A stretch of 64,000 bases of DNA, from positions 434,001 to 498,000 of the forward strand of contig PGCN01000018.1 of assembly GCA_002786385.1 (NCBI GenBank). Reading direction: 5' to 3'. Under the pieces are notes generated by a model. That model searched no databases, was not told where the DNA came from, and saw only the letters and a list, made by a program, of their open reading frames with translations. A program made the position numbers and the translations under genes. Positions 58,776 to 64,000 of the stretch are shown here, in pieces (within the stretch, counting starts at the first letter, position 1; each line of letters begins with the position of its first letter). Source of the DNA: Flavobacterium sp. FEMGT703F (GTDB taxonomy: Bacteria; Bacteroidota; Bacteroidia; Flavobacteriales; Flavobacteriaceae).

Positions 58776-59618
58776 CTACAAACAAGCGTCCCAGTTTTTA
58801 ATGGATAATCCGAAAGTGTTTTTAATCTTAGATTTATCCAACACACTATAGGCAGGTCTTTGAGCCGGTGTTGGAAAACTTGAGGTAGGAATGGCCTTTA
58901 GCTCAATTTGTGTCTTGTTGATTTCAAATATCTTCTTAGCAAAATCATACCACGAACATTGTCCTTCGTTACTAAAGTTGTAAATGCCAAAGTTATCGGT
59001 TGTGGTTTGTCGGTTATCGGTTAAAATAATTTGAACTAAAGCATCCGCCAAATCTACGGCATTCGTTGGTGTTCCGATTTGGTCGTTAACCACTGAAATG
59101 GTGTCTCTTTCCGAAGCCAAACGCAACATCGTTTTCATAAAGTTATGGCCGAATTGCGAATAAACCCAAGAGGTTCTCACGATGAAATGCTTCTCCCAAG
59201 TTTGCTGAACTGCTATTTCACCTTCCCACTTGGTTTTACCGTAAACACCGGTAGGATTGGGAATGTCTTCTTCTGTGTAAGGCGATTTTTTAGTGCCGTT
59301 GAAAACAAAATCGGTTGAAATGTGTAGTAAAACCGTATTGTAGGCTTTGCAAACCTCAGCTATATTTTTAGCGCCTATTATATTAATGATATGAGCTTTT
59401 TCCGGTTCTGATTCTGCTTTATCTACAGCGGTGTAAGCAGCAGCATTTATACAATAATCAGGTTGGTATTGTTTAAAAACCGCATGGCACTGCGCAATAT
59501 CGGTAATGTTTAGATCGGCTGAAGTACAAAAAACAAATTGAATTTCTGGGTAGTTAGGCGCTAAGTATTGTAAACTTTGACCTAATTGTCCAGAACTGCC
59601 TGTAACCAATACTACCAT
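58776..59618 (-). CDS. rfbD: dTDP-4-dehydrorhamnose reductase
   Basis: The 280-residue SDR shows the NADPH motif VTGSSGQLGQSLQ and INAAAYTAVDKAE. The catalytic YxxxK is in GVYGKTKWEGE, and it also has the STDFVFNGTKKSPYTEED and RTSWVYSQFG segments. It makes the last step to dTDP-L-rhamnose. It overlaps rfbC by seven bases and ends the minus-strand unit; no terminator is seen in the three bases before the convergent ligase end. Confidence 0.96.
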   Translation of the reverse strand: MVVLVTGSSGQLGQSLQYLAPNYPEIQFVFCTSADLNITDIAQCHAVFKQYQPDYCINAAAYTAVDKAESEPEKAHIINIIGAKNIAEVCKAYNTVLLHISTDFVFNGTKKSPYTEEDIPNPTGVYGKTKWEGEIAVQQTWEKHFIVRTSWVYSQFGHNFMKTMLRLASERDTISVVNDQIGTPTNAVDLADALVQIILTDNRQTTTDNFGIYNFSNEGQCSWYDFAKKIFEINKTQIELKAIPTSSFPTPAQRPAYSVLDKSKIKNTFGLSIKNWDACL

Positions 59619-60163
59619 ACTTTTTTAGCATTTTCCAGCAAAGGTTGGAATTTATCTTTTTCAGAAACAATCATTTCTCGTAATGGAAATCCCCAATCAA
59701 TTCCGATTTTCGGATCACTGAACAACACACCACCTTCGCTTTCTTTGTGGTAAAAATTATCGCATTTGTAAAAGAATGTTGCCGTGTTGCTTAAAACTAA
59801 GAAGCCATGCGCAAAGCCACGAGGTACAAAAAATTGGCGTTGGTTTTCTCCTGATAATACTACTGATTCATATTGTCCGAAAGAGGGAGAATCAGGTCTG
59901 ATATCAACCGCCACGTCCAATACTTCTCCTTGTAATACCCTAACCAATTTGGCTTGAGCGTGTTCACCACATTGGTAATGCAATCCGCGTAAAACGCCTT
60001 TGGAAGAATACGATTGGTTGTCTTGTACAAAGTGAACAGATTGCCCGATTCCCTTTTGAAAAGTTTGCTCGTTAAAACTCTCCATAAAATACCCTCGCTC
60101 GTCTAAAATGACAGTAGGTTCGAGTATAAAACAACCTTCGAGTTTTGTTGGAATGAATTTCAT
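59612..60163 (-). CDS. rfbC: dTDP-4-dehydrorhamnose 3,5-epimerase
   Basis: The 183-residue cupin enzyme has the usual opening EGCFILEPTVILDERGYFMESFNEQTFQKGIG, the active-site QDNQSYSSKGVLRGLHYQ (with its His), VRVLQGEVLDVAVDIRPDSPSFGQY and FFVPRGFAHGFLVLS. It epimerises dTDP-4-keto-6-deoxyglucose at C3 and C5. Its start overlaps the rfbA stop by one base. Confidence 0.97.
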   Translation of the reverse strand: MKFIPTKLEGCFILEPTVILDERGYFMESFNEQTFQKGIGQSVHFVQDNQSYSSKGVLRGLHYQCGEHAQAKLVRVLQGEVLDVAVDIRPDSPSFGQYESVVLSGENQRQFFVPRGFAHGFLVLSNTATFFYKCDNFYHKESEGGVLFSDPKIGIDWGFPLREMIVSEKDKFQPLLENAKKVW

Positions 60164-61020
60164 TAAATCAAACTTAACAAGTGAGTACCATAACCGCTTT
60201 TCAAAAGTGGCTGGGCTAGTTTTTTCAGTTGATCCGCATCGATAAAGCCCATTTTATAGGCGGCTTCTTCAATGGCTCCAATTTTTAAGCCTTGGCGCTC
60301 TTCAATTACTTGAACAAACTGACCGGCCTGCATCAAAGAGTTAAAAGTTCCGGTATCTAACCAAGCGGTGCCTCGGTCGAGTATGCTAACTTTTAATTTT
60401 CCTCTTCGCAAATATTCTTTATTAACATCGGTGATTTCCAATTCGCCGCGGTGACTTGGTTTGATGTTCGCCGCAATATCAACTACTGCATTATCATAAA
60501 AATAAATTCCCGGAACAGCAAAATTGGATTTAGGATTTTTGGGCTTTTCCTCAATAGAAAGTACCTTGCCGTTTTCATCAAAATCAACTACGCCGTAACG
60601 CTCGGGATCTTGCACGTGGTAGGCATAAATAATACCGCCTTCCGGATCATTATTCGCCAAAAGCAGGTCCGATAATCCGGTACCGTAAAAAATATTATCG
60701 CCCAACACTAGAGCTACTTTATCTTGTCCGATAAAGTCCCGACCAATAATAAATGCCTCAGCTAAACCGTTAGGGTTTTCTTGTACGGCGTATTCAAAAC
60801 GACAACCTAAACTGCTTCCGTCACCTAACAGTTGTCGAAACAAAGGCAAATCGTGTGGTGTAGATATAATTAAAATTTCTCTGATGCCCGACCACATTAA
60901 AGTGGATAACGGATAATAAATCATCGGTTTGTCGTATATCGGCATCAGCTGTTTGCTCACGGCCAAGGTAAGCGGATGTAGTCGAGTCCCGGAACCACCG
61001 GCTAATATAATTCCTTTCAT
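60163..61020 (-). CDS. rfbA: Glucose-1-phosphate thymidylyltransferase
   Basis: The 285-residue enzyme makes dTDP-glucose. It shows the nucleotide-binding [46 protein letters not shown], the [22 protein letters not shown] segment, and [20 protein letters not shown]. The length is usual for the short RmlA type. It starts three bases after the Wzz-like gene stop. rfbB (dTDP-glucose 4,6-dehydratase), needed between RfbA and RfbC, is not in this window. Confidence 0.97.
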   Translation of the reverse strand: MKGIILAGGSGTRLHPLTLAVSKQLMPIYDKPMIYYPLSTLMWSGIREILIISTPHDLPLFRQLLGDGSSLGCRFEYAVQENPNGLAEAFIIGRDFIGQDKVALVLGDNIFYGTGLSDLLLANNDPEGGIIYAYHVQDPERYGVVDFDENGKVLSIEEKPKNPKSNFAVPGIYFYDNAVVDIAANIKPSHRGELEITDVNKEYLRRGKLKVSILDRGTAWLDTGTFNSLMQAGQFVQVIEERQGLKIGAIEEAAYKMGFIDADQLKKLAQPLLKSGYGTHLLSLI

Positions 61021-61023
61021 AGG

Positions 61024-62004
61024 TTATGCATTCAATTTAGCCAATTGGTTTCTATAGTAAGACCTAAAAGAGTTCACTAAAACAAAAACAAAAACGAATA
61101 ATAACGGTAAGATTATTTTCTTTTTACCATTTAATTTTTTGTTGTTTTTTACATTTAGTGTGACGCTGTTGTCTTTTACAATTTTATCTAAACTAACCAA
61201 CTCTAAGCGATGACTTCCTTGCTCGTTAACTAAATTATCTTTAGTTTTTATTACGTCGTCTAATTGCGAATTCTCGTTGTAATACACCAACTTATCACTT
61301 TTTTGTGATCCGCTGATAGTGCTGTTAAATGTGTTCAAAAAACCATTGATTTGTCCGATAACCGAATCGTTTTCAACCATTTTTATTTTAACATTATTCA
61401 CAAACTCTTTTTGTATCATTTTATAATAATCAGAGTTGTTTAAATAGTCTAAAATAGGCTTTACAGTAGCTTCATTAGAGGTTAAATCAACCGTTGAAAA
61501 CTCTATCAAATGGTAAGGATAATTTTTACTGGTAATCGATTCTTTGATAACTTTCTCTATATCGCCGTCTTCTGCCATTAATTTGATTAACTCAAAATTC
61601 TGAGCCTTATTTTCAACAAATTTGTAAACGTCTGTAACGGGACTCACTTCAATACCTTTCAATTTTTTAGGTTCTTTGACGCCAACCACATTTTTAAGAA
61701 AAATGGAGTCGCCTTCACCAATTTTGGAATTAATCAACTCTATCTTGGCATACATATCATCGGTTGATCCAAAATTTGGCGTAACGATAATTTGATTGTC
61801 GTAAATTTTGGTGTTTTTATCCAAATAAAACCCAAGTCCGGCACCAATAACGAATAATGTTCCTACCCAAACAATATTTCTTTTAAAGAATAAAATTCCT
61901 TTGAAGAATCTGTTGGATATGCCTTCAAAAAAATCACCGACTTTTCGGGAAATTTGCGACAAATCAAGCTCTTGATCATCCGGATTTTGAGGTGTGGCAC
62001 TCAT
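61024..62004 (-). CDS. Wzz-like chain-length/co-polymerase membrane protein
   Basis: The 326-residue protein has two membrane helices near its ends (about 45-65, VWVGTLFVIGAGLGFYL; about 292-312, KIILPLLFVFVFVLVNSF). A large helical periplasmic domain of about 225 residues lies between them. This is the layout of Wzz-type polysaccharide co-polymerases that set chain length. The sequence itself is divergent and a named family was not recognised; the C-terminal membrane helix lacks a clear Pro-rich motif. It lies six bases after the 562-residue gene and before rfbA. Confidence 0.7.
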   Translation of the reverse strand: MSATPQNPDDQELDLSQISRKVGDFFEGISNRFFKGILFFKRNIVWVGTLFVIGAGLGFYLDKNTKIYDNQIIVTPNFGSTDDMYAKIELINSKIGEGDSIFLKNVVGVKEPKKLKGIEVSPVTDVYKFVENKAQNFELIKLMAEDGDIEKVIKESITSKNYPYHLIEFSTVDLTSNEATVKPILDYLNNSDYYKMIQKEFVNNVKIKMVENDSVIGQINGFLNTFNSTISGSQKSDKLVYYNENSQLDDVIKTKDNLVNEQGSHRLELVSLDKIVKDNSVTLNVKNNKKLNGKKKIILPLLFVFVFVLVNSFRSYYRNQLAKLNA

Positions 62005-62010
62005 ATAAAT

Positions 62011-63699
62011 TTATTTTACGTTAAAAATTTGTTCCAATATTTTGATGGTAATCAGATACGTTGGTTTTACGCCCGTTGTTCCTAATCCGCCGGAAGCCAA
62101 AGTACTACCGGTTTCTAAAGGGTTATCCGAAGCGTAATAAGCATAACGCACTTTTACATTGGGATTAATGCTTTTGCGGATTTTAGAGGCGGATTGTATC
62201 GCTTTTTGGTAATAAGCACCTTCCATTTCCAAACCGATAGCGCCCCAAGTAGACTCATGGAAAAACTTCAGTAAGTCTTTATTTTGCAATGAAGTTCCTA
62301 ATACAGTTACCATCGGACCGGCAAAAACGGGAATATCGTTACCTTCAAACATCTGAGCAGTCAACTCATTTTCAAACGGATAATTATCCGCAGTACCTTC
62401 GTTGATGTGTGCATTCGGAATCATGATGTCGCCTTTTCCGCCTTGTAAAATACCGGCTTTCCCCATAATTGAAACCGATTCTACATTTAAGAAAATATGG
62501 TTTTTCCCTTTTTTATAAGGTTTCAACAACTCGTCTATGGTTTCGTAAGCTTGCTCACCAAAAGCATAGTCCATTACAATAATGACCGGTTTTTCTTTGC
62601 CGAGTTTGGCTTTTGGGAAACCCGATTTAGACCAATCGACTTTATCAGTATCAAAAATTTGTACATCGATATTGGTTCCTGAACAATCCGGTAAAGAAAT
62701 CATCCCTTGTTTCAAGGCTAATTCTTCTACTTTACTTCTCAAGTCTTTGTTGCCCGAAGCACTCAAATCCTCATAAATTTGGTATTCCGATTTACCTTTG
62801 TATTTAGCACCCAAAACACCTTGGGCAAAGATGGAATTCATTACCGAGTGCATGTTGGCACTGATGATGTGTATAGGTCGGTCGATTAAATTGTTTTGGT
62901 TTAAAACTTCTTTGATGTTGTTGGCCCAAATTTCACCGTGAATGTGATGGCCTAAACGCTCTCTTAAAATCGGACTGAACGTAATGGTTCTTTTGTTGTT
63001 ATCCACTACTTCTTCGATGGCTAATTTTCCTAACCAGTAAATTACGTGTAAAAAGCGATCCGGTTTTTCGGCTGAACCAAAGGCATCATAAATGTCTAAA
63101 ACCTCTGCAAAGGTTCTACCCAACACATTGGCAGCGTGTGAAATAGCCTTTTCTTTATCAACCTGATTTAACTTTTTGGTTTGTAAAGCGGCTTGCTCCA
63201 ATTTTTGCCAATCGCGTGAAATTCGGCCTTCATCGTCAATCAACACTCGGTCTTTGATTTTGTGAGATTCGATGAAAATGAAAGTCAAATGCGTTAAAAT
63301 ATCATAAATATCCGAACGTCCGCGAGTAATTTCCACGTTCATTTGCTCGTCGTCGATGCGGTAGCAGTTTCTTCTTCTCTTAGGCGGAATAATCGGTTTG
63401 AAGTGAGATTTAGAATAGCCTTCGTCGGAAGTCAAGTTGATGTAACGACATTCTTCAATTCCTATCGGAAGTCTTTCAATCACATAAAGTAAACCGTTCA
63501 ATTCTACTTTTTCTTCGGCTATACTGCCGTAAATTTCGGGGCGAAGCGCTAATAAAGCTTCTCGTAATGTGTCTCCTGAAACACCCATTGGTTTGTAAAA
63601 ACCTCTGTTAAATAAATGTCTCATGGTAATGTACAGTCGCTCGATAGCTGCCGAGGACTCTTGCGCTCTGGAGCGCGAAATGTTTTTAATTTCTTTCAT
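62011..63699 (-). CDS. Large conserved protein of unknown function (DUF6909-like) with nucleosidase-like C-terminus
   Basis: The 562-residue soluble protein begins MKEIKNISRSRAQESSAAIERLY. The N-terminal half (1-260) is helical and charged. The C-terminal half (280-560) reads like an alpha/beta fold with VIIVMDYAFGEQAYETIDEL, GKAGILQGGKGDIMIPNAHINEGTADNYPFENEL, VFAGPMVTVLGTS and GAIGLEMEGAYYQKAIQSA. The EMEGA and GPMVTV elements recall the nucleoside phosphorylase/AMP nucleosidase superfamily. I recall the family as DUF6909, with no known function. I start at ATG 63699. It heads the Wzz-like/rfbACD unit and has a -7 match 22 bases upstream. Confidence 0.75.
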   Translation of the reverse strand: MKEIKNISRSRAQESSAAIERLYITMRHLFNRGFYKPMGVSGDTLREALLALRPEIYGSIAEEKVELNGLLYVIERLPIGIEECRYINLTSDEGYSKSHFKPIIPPKRRRNCYRIDDEQMNVEITRGRSDIYDILTHLTFIFIESHKIKDRVLIDDEGRISRDWQKLEQAALQTKKLNQVDKEKAISHAANVLGRTFAEVLDIYDAFGSAEKPDRFLHVIYWLGKLAIEEVVDNNKRTITFSPILRERLGHHIHGEIWANNIKEVLNQNNLIDRPIHIISANMHSVMNSIFAQGVLGAKYKGKSEYQIYEDLSASGNKDLRSKVEELALKQGMISLPDCSGTNIDVQIFDTDKVDWSKSGFPKAKLGKEKPVIIVMDYAFGEQAYETIDELLKPYKKGKNHIFLNVESVSIMGKAGILQGGKGDIMIPNAHINEGTADNYPFENELTAQMFEGNDIPVFAGPMVTVLGTSLQNKDLLKFFHESTWGAIGLEMEGAYYQKAIQSASKIRKSINPNVKVRYAYYASDNPLETGSTLASGGLGTTGVKPTYLITIKILEQIFNVK

Positions 63700-63720
63700 T
63701 AAATATTTTTTTCTAACCTG

Positions 63721-63728
63721 CAAATATA
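63721..63728 (-). promoter_or_regulatory. -7 element of the DUF6909-like/Wzz/rfb unit
   Basis: On the minus strand TATATTTG (63728-63721) matches TAnnTTTG, 22 bases before the start at 63699. No TTG is seen at the usual distance. Confidence 0.5.
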
Positions 63729-63740
63729 GGGTTTTTGTCT

Positions 63741-64000
63741 TTAATTGGTCAGTGTTAAATGGATGGCCGGTTCATAAACCTTAACTTTTCCCGAATCGAC
63801 ATCGGTTTGTTTGCTCCATTTACCACCCGAAAACGTGAATAAAAAATCCCTTTCTACATAGTTATAAAGCATCAACGGATAATAAGTTTTTTGTATTTGG
63901 GCTTCCTTAGTGACCGGATTAATCACGGTTTTTTCTTTTTTGTTTTTCTCAATCATGAGTTTTTCAAAACCTACAAAGAGACCGTTTTTAGGCATTACCA
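63741..64000 (-). CDS. Hypothetical protein, C-terminal part (gene runs past the window end)
   Basis: At least 86 codons are visible, ending KVKVYEPAIHLTLTN and a stop at 63741. An internal ATG at 63995 could be a start, but the frame stays open to base 64000, so the gene probably continues. The visible part is charged, with TYYPLMLYNYVERDFLFTFSGGKWSKQTD, and shows no membrane helix. I do not recognise it. It ends 13 bases before the -7 element of the next unit. Confidence 0.55.
   Translation of the reverse strand, partial: VMPKNGLFVGFEKLMIEKNKKEKTVINPVTKEAQIQKTYYPLMLYNYVERDFLFTFSGGKWSKQTDVDSGKVKVYEPAIHLTLTN

Overview
The window reads as a chromosomal segment of a Flavobacterium-like member of the Flavobacteriaceae (Bacteroidota). 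The evidence is AT-rich coding DNA, promoters of the Bacteroidota type (TTG, then TAnnTTTG), starts without Shine-Dalgarno sequences, a PorW/SprE-type lipoprotein of gliding and type IX secretion, and many lineage-typical families (DUF4292, DUF4254, DUF5687 and others). Genus is an inference from protein resemblance. I see no rRNA, tRNA, CRISPR array, transposase or phage gene, and no gene-free stretch longer than 300 bases.

Layout. 1-11 kb holds housekeeping genes: the end of an enoyl-CoA hydratase, an HD hydrolase, an acyl-ACP desaturase with a PlsC acyltransferase, recA, a lipoprotein, an ECF sigma factor with an inner-membrane/outer-membrane fusion protein, a second acyltransferase, trpS, dprA, an HU-like/SPOR protein and an acyl-CoA thioesterase. 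11-17.5 kb is a minus-strand run: flippase, dut, sugar-nucleotidyltransferase, TPR protein, DUF4292 lipoprotein and an EnvC-like protein. 17.6-27 kb holds the ATP synthase genes (atpB-E-F-H, an inserted small secreted protein, atpA-G). Upstream on the same strand are an AtpZ-like protein, a small membrane protein, a bactofilin and sprE/porW. 27-31 kb has an ABC exporter pair and a PadR regulator with two HAAS-like membrane proteins. 31-37 kb has a ferredoxin-type reductase, a heptosyltransferase-like GT9 with DUF4254, upp, two small membrane proteins and purD.

37-63.7 kb is a large surface-polysaccharide locus. It holds a CapK-like AMP ligase, UDP-GlcNAc 2-epimerase, GT4/GT2/GT26 glycosyltransferases, a polyprenyl-phosphate sugar transferase, UDP-glucuronate decarboxylase, a GDP-mannose 3,5-epimerase-like enzyme, a Wzx flippase, three ligase/polymerase-like membrane proteins, two large GT-C-like membrane proteins, FkbM and class I methyltransferases, rfbA-rfbC-rfbD and a Wzz-like protein. 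Together these make activated sugars (dTDP-rhamnose, UDP-xylose type, ManNAc type, GDP-galactose type), assemble repeat units on a lipid carrier, flip and polymerise them.

The most striking structure is a mosaic in this locus (49971-54700). A direct repeat of about 410 bp, roughly 90% identical, flanks a large membrane-glycosyltransferase gene. It leaves a truncated gene stub at 50277-50426 and an in-frame chimera of a polymerase N-terminus and a methyltransferase C-terminus at 52358-52816. The arrangement resembles a single-crossover integration of a related polysaccharide segment. Other points of interest are a PadR operator-like palindrome over its promoter, a secreted protein gene inside the atp operon, the sigma/two-membrane fusion pair, and a large protein of unknown function with a nucleosidase-like motif heading the rhamnose/Wzz operon.
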